Of a stretch of DNA of 6,094 nt, positions 1-4,634 are shown one piece after another. The notes below the pieces were generated by a model. That model did no database searches, was not told the DNA's origin, and saw only the letters and a list, made by a program, of their open reading frames with translations. The stretch spans positions 1 through 6,094 of the forward strand of contig JAGVOV010000054.1 of the NCBI GenBank assembly GCA_020052545.1. The letters are read 5' to 3'. The position numbers and the translations under genes were made by a program. Position 1 is the stretch's first letter. The number at the start of each line of letters is the position of its first letter. This stretch comes from an archaeon. Lineage in GTDB: Archaea; Nanobdellota; Nanobdellia; Woesearchaeales; JAGVOV01.

Positions 1-2
1 AA

Positions 3-482
3 AGCGGGCTTGTATTGAACCAGGTCAGGACAAGGCCGATCATGTTAAAGCATTACCCGAACAGATCTAACATGGAAGAGTATTTCCATGTCAATATACT
101 TACTCCTGTCATCGAGGTAGGCCATAAATATTTTGAGGACCTCATGACGCAAAGAGTCAATGCGACAATTGACAGGTATATCAAGAACAAAAAAGATTTC
201 CATGAATTGCCTAGAGATATCACTGACGATGCCATCCAGGGGGGTATATCCTGTCATGAGCTTTTCACCCATGCCATGGCTGTTGTCTGGGTCACAGAGA
301 AATATCCTGGAAAGATGACAGAAGAGAAGCTCATCAGAGGAAGCAATCCGAAGATCGAAGGGATGCGTTACGAGCCTGTAATTGATTGGGTGAGGAAGAA
401 TGGGCTGGAGAAAAGCTTTGGATTGTATAAAGGAGACCAGGGCATAGTACTGAGAGTGGCTAATGGTTCTTATAGAAATTGA
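3..482 (+). CDS. Unrecognised soluble protein, probably 5'-truncated by the window edge
   Basis: I do not recognise this protein. The frame is open to the left edge and the codons before the first candidate starts already look coding (AGG for Arg, GTC, ATC), so I treat it as partial. If it starts inside the window the options are TTG at 15, ATG at 42 or ATG at 72; none has a convincing Shine-Dalgarno. From TTG 15 it would be 155 residues. It is mixed alpha/beta in appearance with no membrane segment or signal peptide. A segment reading SCHELFTHAM (about residues 79-88 from TTG 15) has two His and one Cys that could bind metal, but the spacing matches no family I can name. Its 3' end overlaps the convergent membrane-protein gene by 23 bp. 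It is sure to be an ORF, fairly sure to be a gene, and its function is unknown. Confidence 0.7.
   Translation, partial: SGLVLNQVRTRPIMLKHYPNRSNMEEYFHVNILTPVIEVGHKYFEDLMTQRVNATIDRYIKNKKDFHELPRDITDDAIQGGISCHELFTHAMAVVWVTEKYPGKMTEEKLIRGSNPKIEGMRYEPVIDWVRKNGLEKSFGLYKGDQGIVLRVANGSYRN
70..91. repeat. Perfect 8-bp inverted repeat, 6-bp loop
   Basis: Arms ACATGGAA (70-77) and TTCCATGT (84-91) enclose GAGTAT. The left arm contains the in-frame ATG at 72. It could be a hairpin covering that start codon or a chance palindrome inside a coding region; nothing else supports a role. Confidence 0.35.
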
Positions 483-1197
483 AGCCGGGCTGGTTCAAGT
501 TTTGTTGCTGATTGAAGCCTTGCTGTCCGGCCTGCGGCTGCCCGAAGTTCTGGTCAAAGCCTTTCTGCCCGAAAGGGTCCCCTTTGTCGGCATTATTGAA
601 GAAATTATTATTCATGGTGTCGTTTGAAGCGTTGAAGCTGTTGAAGTTGTCGGTAGGCTTGCCTTCGTCCTCTGCATAGACTTTAGGGTCTGGTATGGCC
701 CAGTCTATCAGATAGACAATGAAATAGAACAAAGGCGCAAAGACGAGTATTGCAATATAAGTCGAGGTGGTGAAAAGCTCCGGCTCATAAAACAGCGGCG
801 TGAACATCAATAAGATGTAGGTTATGACGCGGATCCTGCCTATGTAATGTATAACTTTCTTCACCTGGTTGCCCCAGATTATCACCGTGAGGCCATAGAA
901 CAAAGAACAGGCAGCGATCCCTATCTTTAGCCAGAAATCCGAATTTATCGCCAAGATATCAGCCTCGACCATCTTGAACAATGTCCTTATCCAGTCGATG
1001 CCCACCCATAGCACCACAACACCATTTGATATCGCGTTGCCGAAAGATGTCCCTTTCTTCTCCTGGAACAGCTCGGCGAAGAACCAGTTGAGGTAGATCG
1101 GGATGATGATCCAGAGCATGTCAAGATTCCTGAATGGGGCAATAAAGATGTCTATCCATGTCAGGAAGAATGCCAGCAATGATTCAAAAAACGCCAT
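460..1197 (-). CDS. Polytopic membrane protein with prion-like N/Q/F/G-rich C-terminal tail
   Basis: No family recognised. The 245-residue protein has about six hydrophobic segments (roughly residues 5-22, 27-44, 57-75, 88-109, 122-138, 143-168), followed by an acidic linker (DPKVYAEDEGK, 170-180) and a low-complexity tail. Residues 184-245 contain 15 Asn, 10 Gln, 10 Phe and 7 Gly, with GF/FG pairs such as GFDQNFG, GFNQQQ and PGFNF. The core probably sits in the cytoplasmic membrane with the tail exposed on one side; the side cannot be fixed by eye. The ATG at 1197 has GAGG four bases upstream and a TATA box further up. It lies 47 bp downstream of alaX on the same strand but has its own promoter-like sequence. 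The tail codons overlap the convergent neighbour by 23 bp. The gene is well supported; a role in protein assembly or surface contact through the tail would be speculation. Confidence 0.88.
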   Translation of the reverse strand: MAFFESLLAFFLTWIDIFIAPFRNLDMLWIIIPIYLNWFFAELFQEKKGTSFGNAISNGVVVLWVGIDWIRTLFKMVEADILAINSDFWLKIGIAACSLFYGLTVIIWGNQVKKVIHYIGRIRVITYILLMFTPLFYEPELFTTSTYIAILVFAPLFYFIVYLIDWAIPDPKVYAEDEGKPTDNFNSFNASNDTMNNNFFNNADKGDPFGQKGFDQNFGQPQAGQQGFNQQQNLNQPGFNFYKNH

Positions 1198-1201
1198 TTT
1201 G

Positions 1202-1240
1202 CCTCTTTTTGCATATTATTGAGAAAACTGGTTTAAAAAG
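1202..1240 (-). promoter_or_regulatory. Archaeal TATA box and GAGG ribosome site for the membrane-protein gene
   Basis: On the minus strand CTTTTTAAAC (1231-1240) resembles an archaeal TATA box and sits just past the alaX stop. A start about 25 bases on would fall near 1210, giving a leader of about 12 bases that carries GAGG (1202-1205), four bases before the ATG at 1197. This suggests the gene can be transcribed independently of alaX. Confidence 0.5.
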
Positions 1241-1244
1241 TTTG

Positions 1245-1970
1245 CTAGCAGCAGTCGTAATTTTGAAGCTTCGAGAGCGAGAAACTTATCCTTCTGTTGT
1301 TCTTTCCCTTGTTGTCAACGCTCACCAGCTCAATCTTTCCTATCTCGCTTGTGTTCCTGACATGGGTGCCACCGTCAGCCTGGCTGTCAAAGTCGCCGAT
1401 CTCGACAATCCTCACATCTTTGATCTGAGGGGGCAGGCCCATCGCCAATTTCGTCAGTCTAGGATTTTTGTCAGCTTCCTCTCTTGAAACGATGAAATTT
1501 CTTGTCTCAAATCCTTTCGCTATTATCCCATTCGCATGCCTTACGCAAGCGTCTATCTTCTCCCTATCAATTATCTCAAGATTAAGGTCAATCCTGCTCT
1601 TCTCGATGCCAATCTGGTTTCCGGTTATCATCGCCCCAGAATCGCGGTTGAAGACTTCACAGACGATGTGCATCGCGGTGTGCATCCTCATATGTGCATA
1701 TCTCCTATCCCAGTCTATGGTGCAATGGACCTTGTCGCCTTTAATGCCTATTTTGTCAAGCTCATGGAGTATCTTTCCTTCTTTTTTCACCACATTGATG
1801 ACCTTGAAAACATCATAGCCATCCGTCATCTCGCCCGTATCATTGGGCTGGCCTCCGGAGTTGGGATAGAAAAAAGTCCTGTCAAGGACAATAAATCTGC
1901 CGTCTATGATCTCTTTTATTTCCGCGTCAAAATCCTTTGTGTATGCATCCTGCATATAAGCTGCTTCCAT
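1245..1970 (-). CDS. alaX: Alanyl-tRNA editing protein AlaX (AlaX-M type)
   Basis: AlaX proteins are free-standing homologues of the alanyl-tRNA synthetase editing domain. They hydrolyse wrongly charged tRNA-Ala (Ser, and for the M type reportedly also Gly) in the cytoplasm. In the 241 residues, an N-terminal beta domain carries the M-type glycine motif FYPNSGGQPNDTG (34-46). The editing domain shows the metal-binding HTAMH (H97, H101) and DGGTHV (D199, H203). The canonical second pair is CxxxH; here Cys is Asp, a change I recall as common in archaeal AlaX, so activity is expected. No synthetase catalytic domain is present. I chose ATG 1970 because a TATA box lies about 26 bases upstream, implying a leaderless mRNA, and because the open frame further upstream (to 2087) runs through the promoter and does not resemble AlaX. 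ATG 1955 is an alternative start. The family call is secure. Confidence 0.95.
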   Translation of the reverse strand: MEAAYMQDAYTKDFDAEIKEIIDGRFIVLDRTFFYPNSGGQPNDTGEMTDGYDVFKVINVVKKEGKILHELDKIGIKGDKVHCTIDWDRRYAHMRMHTAMHIVCEVFNRDSGAMITGNQIGIEKSRIDLNLEIIDREKIDACVRHANGIIAKGFETRNFIVSREEADKNPRLTKLAMGLPPQIKDVRIVEIGDFDSQADGGTHVRNTSEIGKIELVSVDNKGKNNRRISFSLSKLQNYDCC

Positions 1971-1990
1971 AAAAGCCAGTAAAGGAAAAT

Positions 1991-2000
1991 GATATATAAA
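1991..2000 (-). promoter_or_regulatory. TATA box of alaX, implying a leaderless transcript
   Basis: TTTATATATC on the minus strand is centred about 26 bases before the ATG at 1970, the usual archaeal TATA-to-start distance. No Shine-Dalgarno precedes that ATG, so transcription probably begins at or next to the start codon. Confidence 0.6.
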
Positions 2001-2013
2001 TGTTGCTGAACGC

Positions 2014-2105
2014 TGACGCTGGTGAAATGCTTGGGGATTTTGATAAATGTTGTTAAGAATATATTTCAATATTTTATCAATCCTCATTACGTTATTCCAG
2101 CGTCA
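2014..2105. repeat. Nested 92-bp imperfect palindrome between divergent promoters
   Basis: Outer arms TGACGCTGG (2014-2022) and CCAGCGTCA (2097-2105) are perfect 9-bp complements. Inner arms at 2035-2047 and 2073-2083 (GGAT, then TTTGATAAA; TTTATC, then AATCC) pair over 11 bp with a two-base bulge. Both pairs share nearly the same centre, about 2059. Between them lie unpaired stretches of 12-13 bases, and the middle is A/T-rich. The element fills the space between the alaX and CBS promoters. It could be a bidirectional regulatory site, a small MITE-like insertion or a structured RNA; no coding signal is seen. Confidence 0.55.
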
Positions 2106-2115
2106 AGCAGTAAAT

Positions 2116-2156
2116 CATAAATAAGCAGTTCACTATAAAACCAAAAAAAAGGTGAT
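2116..2156 (+). promoter_or_regulatory. Promoter and strong Shine-Dalgarno of the CBS gene cluster
   Basis: GGTGAT (2151-2156) is a classic archaeal ribosome site, ending three bases before the ATG at 2160. CATAAATAAG (2116-2125) would place transcription near 2146 and give a short leader that includes it. CTATAAAA (2133-2140) is the stronger TATA match but would start transcription at the ATG and exclude the ribosome site, so I prefer the first without certainty. Confidence 0.5.
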
Positions 2157-2159
2157 AAT

Positions 2160-2534
2160 ATGATAACTTTAGAGCAGATGATGTCGAAGCCAGTGCTGAC
2201 TATTTCTCAGGACAAGAATATTGCGCAGGCCGCAGCTTACATGAAGAGCAAGAACATAAGCGCCATCGTTGTCGCGGAGAAAGGAAAGCTGCTCGGGATA
2301 GCGACGGAGAAGGACATCCTGAGGAAAGTTGTGGCGAAGAACCTGAAGCCGAGCACGGTGAAGATAAGCAGCATAATGACAAAGAAGCTCATAACTGCAG
2401 ACATAGGCAGCGACATCTTCACGGTCAGCAAGATGATGGACCAGTACAACATAAGAAGGATGCTAATAACCAAGGAAGGCAAGCTTGTGGGGATAATAAC
2501 GACAAAAGATCTCCTGAAGCTGACCTCTTTGTAA
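2160..2534 (+). CDS. Stand-alone CBS-domain pair protein
   Basis: The 124-residue protein is a complete tandem CBS (Bateman) module and nothing else: CBS1 about residues 7-58, CBS2 about 70-122. Each repeat ends in the usual strand-helix motif G-h-x-T-x-K-D: GIATEKD (46-52) and GIITTKD (111-117), whose Thr and Asp typically contact the ribose or phosphate of bound adenine nucleotides. Such proteins usually form flat dimers that sense AMP, ATP or SAM, or regulate a partner; the ligand cannot be read from the sequence. The start is fixed by GGTGAT just upstream. The next gene begins one base after the stop, so the three + strand genes are probably cotranscribed, and the CBS module may act on the membrane or soluble paralogue downstream (inference). 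The family call is secure; the specific role is unknown. Confidence 0.95.
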   Translation: MITLEQMMSKPVLTISQDKNIAQAAAYMKSKNISAIVVAEKGKLLGIATEKDILRKVVAKNLKPSTVKISSIMTKKLITADIGSDIFTVSKMMDQYNIRRMLITKEGKLVGIITTKDLLKLTSL

Positions 2535-2535
2535 A

Positions 2536-2898
2536 ATGGAAAATAAGTTCAGCGTTGCCTTGAAAGAAGTGTTTTTCCAGCATTTTGGCGGCCTTATAGG
2601 CGGCCAGCTGTTCTCAAGGGAGCTGATAAAGTTTGAGATATCTGATTTAGATTCCCTTTCTGAGGAGACGAAGAAGCTCTTTGTGCAGCGCCTTGTCAAT
2701 GACTGCTTCGGTGAGATGGTATCAGAGGAAAAGAGGAAGCAGATCGAAAAGGAATTCCTGGATAGGGTATTCAAAAGCGAAGCTAAGGAAAAAATGGAAG
2801 AAAAGGCTGCTGAAAAGAAGGCCCAGATAGAAAAAGACGATAAGCCGATGGTCTTTATGAGGAAGGATGAGATCACTGGAGATGGCTTTCGGGATTGA
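2536..2898 (+). CDS. Unrecognised soluble protein, short paralogue of the next gene
   Basis: No family recognised. It has 120 residues. Residues 1-79 align without gaps to residues 1-79 of the next gene, with 32 identities (about 40%). Shared blocks include HFGGL-x-G-x-QL (16-25), LS-x-ETKK (41-47), DC (56-57) and MVS-x-E (61-65). The rest is a charged Lys/Glu helix (about 80-101) and a short end, PMVFMRKDEITGD, which faintly echoes VDIIFRRHEEDR in the paralogue. There is no membrane segment. The ATG is one base after the CBS stop and lacks a Shine-Dalgarno, so translation is probably coupled. It may be the soluble partner of the membrane-anchored paralogue, perhaps forming a heteromer (inference). 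Confidence 0.85.
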   Translation: MENKFSVALKEVFFQHFGGLIGGQLFSRELIKFEISDLDSLSEETKKLFVQRLVNDCFGEMVSEEKRKQIEKEFLDRVFKSEAKEKMEEKAAEKKAQIEKDDKPMVFMRKDEITGDGFRD

Positions 2899-2903
2899 GG
2901 ATT

Positions 2904-3602
2904 ATGACTGAGAGATTTGGAGGCTCGATAAGGCAGATAATATCCGAGCATTTTGGTGGATTGGTCGGAGACCAGCTTCTTGTCAGGGCGATGCTCAAGT
3001 ATAGGATAGAGGGCTTCGATGACCTTTCAGATGAGACGAAGAAACAGTTCATCAGGAATTTCATAGAGGACTGCTACGACCACATGGTAAGCCAAGAGAG
3101 GAAGAAGGAGCTTGAGGATGAGTATGTAGGCAGGATATTCGGCGGCTACCTTCCAAAGAAAGAAGAGAAGAAGGAGCAGAATGAGGAGGCGAAGAAAGTC
3201 GATATCATATTCAGGAGGCATGAAGAGGACAGGTTCCAGGTGGTCGACAACCTGAGCGCAGATGACATGAACAAGGTGAAAGTCATAAGGAGTGATGATG
3301 TCAACAGGGCTAATCTTCTTGCCGTGATGAAGAAGGCCAAGCTCAAGGAAGAGGAATTTGAGCTTGAGAAGGTGAATGAGAGCATAGACAACAAGATGGT
3401 AACAGAATATGACGACAAGACGAAAGAACAATCATCATGGGGGATATGGCGCATGATGCCTGCAATCCTGATCTTTGCGAGCCTTTCCATGATGGTGCTG
3501 CGCGATGCTTCTGATTCAAAACTGATTTTTTATCTGGCCATAGCGCTTTTTATCATTGGCGCTTTATGGTTCTTGAAAGACACAGTCAAGAGACGTGTGT
3601 GA
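2904..3602 (+). CDS. Unrecognised membrane-anchored protein, long paralogue of the preceding gene
   Basis: No family recognised. It has 232 residues. Residues 1-79 form the same helical domain as the upstream gene (HFGGLVGDQL at 17-26, LSDETKK at 41-47, DC at 56-57, MVSQE at 61-65). A long charged Lys/Glu-rich middle follows (85-175), then two hydrophobic helices (about 185-199 and 207-224) and a basic end, KDTVKRRV. The N-terminal domain is therefore probably cytoplasmic, tethered by a C-terminal hairpin. I chose ATG 2904 over TTG 2895 because it makes the two paralogues align from their first residue and has TGAGG just upstream. It starts five bases after the upstream stop and converges with a 17-bp overlap on the next minus-strand gene. 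It is a confident gene of unknown function. Confidence 0.9.
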   Translation: MTERFGGSIRQIISEHFGGLVGDQLLVRAMLKYRIEGFDDLSDETKKQFIRNFIEDCYDHMVSQERKKELEDEYVGRIFGGYLPKKEEKKEQNEEAKKVDIIFRRHEEDRFQVVDNLSADDMNKVKVIRSDDVNRANLLAVMKKAKLKEEEFELEKVNESIDNKMVTEYDDKTKEQSSWGIWRMMPAILIFASLSMMVLRDASDSKLIFYLAIALFIIGALWFLKDTVKRRV

Positions 3603-3951
3603 GCTTATCATTGCATGTGTCTGCGCAGAAGTCGAGCCATGACGATTTGTAGAATTCGTCGACGCCTTTCTCCCACGGCCCTTTGTAGCCGATGAACCAG
3701 TAGTTGTAGCAGTTGCCGAAGCAGCCTGGGCTGACGCCATTTGGAACAAAAAGCTGTATGTCTTTCAAGGATTTGTCGCTTGACTTCGTCTCCATGAATT
3801 TCTTGAATTCTGCATAGCTTGGGTTTTCCTTCTCTTTCACCATCGAATATATTATGAAGCAGAGCGCCGCCAGGGCGATGATGAATGAGACTGTCCTTAA
3901 CAAAGTCCTTATCTCGAGGTGCTTTATTTCCTGCGGCGGCATAAACGGCAT
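3586..3951 (-). CDS. Single-pass membrane protein with twin CX3C motifs
   Basis: No family recognised. It has 121 residues. A short N-terminus is followed by one hydrophobic helix (about 18-37), probably an uncleaved signal anchor. A roughly 80-residue domain follows, with four Cys outside the membrane in two CX3C pairs, CFGNC (77-81) and CADTC (109-113), separated by an aromatic-rich stretch (YNYWFIGYKGPW). If the domain is outside the cell, two disulfides or a metal site are plausible; twin CX3C also occurs in disulfide-linked helical hairpins, but I claim no homology. It lies 45 bp after aEF-1beta on the same strand, so cotranscription is possible, yet TATA-like sequence precedes it. Start 3951 or ATG 3942 are both possible. 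Its 3' end overlaps the convergent membrane gene by 17 bp. Confidence 0.85.
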   Translation of the reverse strand: MPFMPPQEIKHLEIRTLLRTVSFIIALAALCFIIYSMVKEKENPSYAEFKKFMETKSSDKSLKDIQLFVPNGVSPGCFGNCYNYWFIGYKGPWEKGVDEFYKSSWLDFCADTCNDKLTHVS

Positions 3952-3964
3952 AAAAGAAAACTAG

Positions 3965-3979
3965 TATATTAAGTTTAAG
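3965..3979 (-). promoter_or_regulatory. Possible TATA sequence for the twin-CX3C gene
   Basis: On the minus strand CTTAAACT (3972-3979) would start transcription near 3950, at the first ATG. TTAATATA (3965-3972) would start it near 3943, at the second ATG (3942). No Shine-Dalgarno is visible, so a leaderless start is likely if either is used. The A/T-rich gap is only 45 bp, so the assignment is weak. Confidence 0.35.
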
Positions 3980-3996
3980 TAATAATCATCCAGAAA

Positions 3997-4275
3997 TTAT
4001 CCTATGGCCCTTCTTACATCAGTTATATCAACAGAACTTACGCCGCTTATTTTGGCAACTTCATTCTCAAGATTCTCTGTGCTGCCTTTCTGCTCGTCCA
4101 TGACGAAGAGTATCTTCAAAGCGTTCAGGCCGTAAGCGACAGGCTCTATCTCCTTCTGGGCATCATCGCGGCCAGTCCATGAAGATATTAAGCGCCTAGC
4201 CTCTTTCTCTATCCTTGCCAGGTCTTCTTTAGGGCTATCAGGCATCAACTTCATCGTGACTATAATATTGGCCAT
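3997..4275 (-). CDS. ef1b: Translation elongation factor 1-beta (archaeal)
   Basis: Archaeal EF-1beta is the guanine nucleotide exchange factor that recharges aEF-1alpha with GTP during elongation. The 92-residue length is that of the compact archaeal family. The family pattern is clear: an N-terminal strand with MP motif (VTMKLMPDSPKEDL, 6-19), the central EPVAYGLNALKILFVMDE (44-61), and the C-terminal VSSVDITDVRRAIG (79-92), the expected alpha-beta sandwich. I chose ATG 4275 over TTG 4293, which would overlap the upstream zinc-ribbon gene and add residues foreign to the family. The ATG lies one base after the stop of that gene (TAA, G, ATG), so the pair is almost surely one transcript with coupled translation, an arrangement widespread in Archaea. 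Confidence 0.97.
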   Translation of the reverse strand: MANIIVTMKLMPDSPKEDLARIEKEARRLISSWTGRDDAQKEIEPVAYGLNALKILFVMDEQKGSTENLENEVAKISGVSSVDITDVRRAIG

Positions 4276-4276
4276 C

Positions 4277-4441
4277 TTAGTTTGGGCCCTCAAAACCGCA
4301 TCCCGGGCATGTGTACTTTGTCACAATCTCGCGGCATTTCTTGCATCTCAATATCTCGTATTTGCTGCATTTGGGGCAGTTGAACTTGGCCATACCCTTG
4401 CTATTTGCGATCGGCTTCTTACATGACATGCATACAACCAT
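4277..4441 (-). CDS. Small zinc-ribbon RNA-binding protein (COG2888/HVO_2753-like)
   Basis: The 54-residue protein has four CxxC knuckles, CMSC (4-7), CPKC (22-25), CKKC (33-36) and CPGC (45-48), enough for two zinc sites. It matches the archaeal family predicted to be a Zn-ribbon RNA-binding protein with a role in translation, which is typically encoded next to EF-1beta, as here. The end GFEGPN is also typical in my recollection. ATG 4441 is preferred over the internal ATG at 4429 because it keeps the first Cys pair and is preceded by GGAGGTC six bases upstream. It is the first gene of the minus-strand cluster, which has a good TATA box. The family call is strong; its exact contact with ribosome or tRNA is not known to me. 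Confidence 0.93.
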   Translation of the reverse strand: MVVCMSCKKPIANSKGMAKFNCPKCSKYEILRCKKCREIVTKYTCPGCGFEGPN

Positions 4442-4447
4442 ATTTAT

Positions 4448-4488
4448 GACCTCCAATTAGGGAAAGGGCATTTTAGAGGGTTTATAAA
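4448..4488 (-). promoter_or_regulatory. TATA box and strong Shine-Dalgarno of the zinc-ribbon/aEF-1beta cluster
   Basis: On the minus strand TTTATAAA (4481-4488), preceded by the purine-rich GAAACC at the place of a BRE, should start transcription near 4459. The resulting leader of about 18 bases contains GGAGGTC (4448-4454), six bases before the ATG at 4441. This is the clearest promoter in the window. Its BRE position coincides with an arm of the adjoining hairpin array. Confidence 0.7.
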
Positions 4489-4576
4489 GGTTTCCATGGG
4501 AAACCTACGAGCTTCAGTGAGTAAGCTTTTCTTTGGAAAAGCTAGGAGCTTCAGCGACTATGGTTTCGTAGAAACT
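4488..4576. repeat. Hairpin array built from two 32-bp tandem repeats
   Basis: Three short-loop hairpins follow one another: AGGTTTCC/GGAAACCT around ATG (4488-4506), AGCTTTTC/GAAAAGCT around TTTG (4524-4543), and GTTTC/GAAAC around GTA (4563-4575). The two spacers between them are each about 18 bp and share GAGCTTCAGYGA (4509-4520 and 4546-4557). Read the other way, there are two 32-bp units (4500-4531 and 4536-4567), each beginning with GAAA, ending with TTTC and able to fold around the shared 12-bp core, separated by four bases. The array fills the gap between divergent promoters and has no coding potential. It looks like a small palindromic repeat family or a regulatory structure; genome copy number is unknown. 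Confidence 0.7.
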
Positions 4577-4603
4577 TTCTCTATCTTCTAGGCACAACAA
4601 AAG

Positions 4604-4612
4604 TTTTTAAAC
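4604..4612 (+). promoter_or_regulatory. TATA box of the coiled-coil gene, leaderless start
   Basis: TTTTTAAAC is centred 27 bases before the ATG at 4635, and no Shine-Dalgarno precedes that ATG. Transcription therefore probably starts at the start codon. The box is nearly identical to that of the membrane-protein gene (1231-1240). Confidence 0.6.
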
Positions 4613-4634
4613 ATACTGGCTGTATTGGCAAGCT

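Noticed and set aside
1158..1982. Three + strand reading frames opposite alaX and the membrane-gene start
   Set aside because: They lie antisense to a clear AlaX with intact motifs and lack promoters, ribosome sites or recognisable protein features.
1971..2087. Longer AlaX reading from an upstream ATG at 2087
   Set aside because: It would run through the TATA box and palindrome, add 39 residues unlike the family, and lacks a ribosome site.
1971..2159. tRNA or other stable RNA gene in the divergent spacers
   Set aside because: No cloverleaf, T-loop consensus or CCA end is visible here or in 4442-4634.
2895..2903. TTG start for the long paralogue, overlapping the previous stop
   Set aside because: ATG 2904 aligns the two paralogues from residue 1 and follows TGAGG.
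3027..3490. Minus-strand frames with hydrophobic content opposite the long paralogue
   Set aside because: Their hydrophobicity is a mirror of the charged linker on the coding strand, and the + strand gene is supported by its paralogue.
4500..4567. CRISPR-like repeats
   Set aside because: Only two imperfect 32-bp units separated by four bases, with no spacer-length gaps and no cas gene. The equal 18-bp intervals are themselves similar, unlike spacers.
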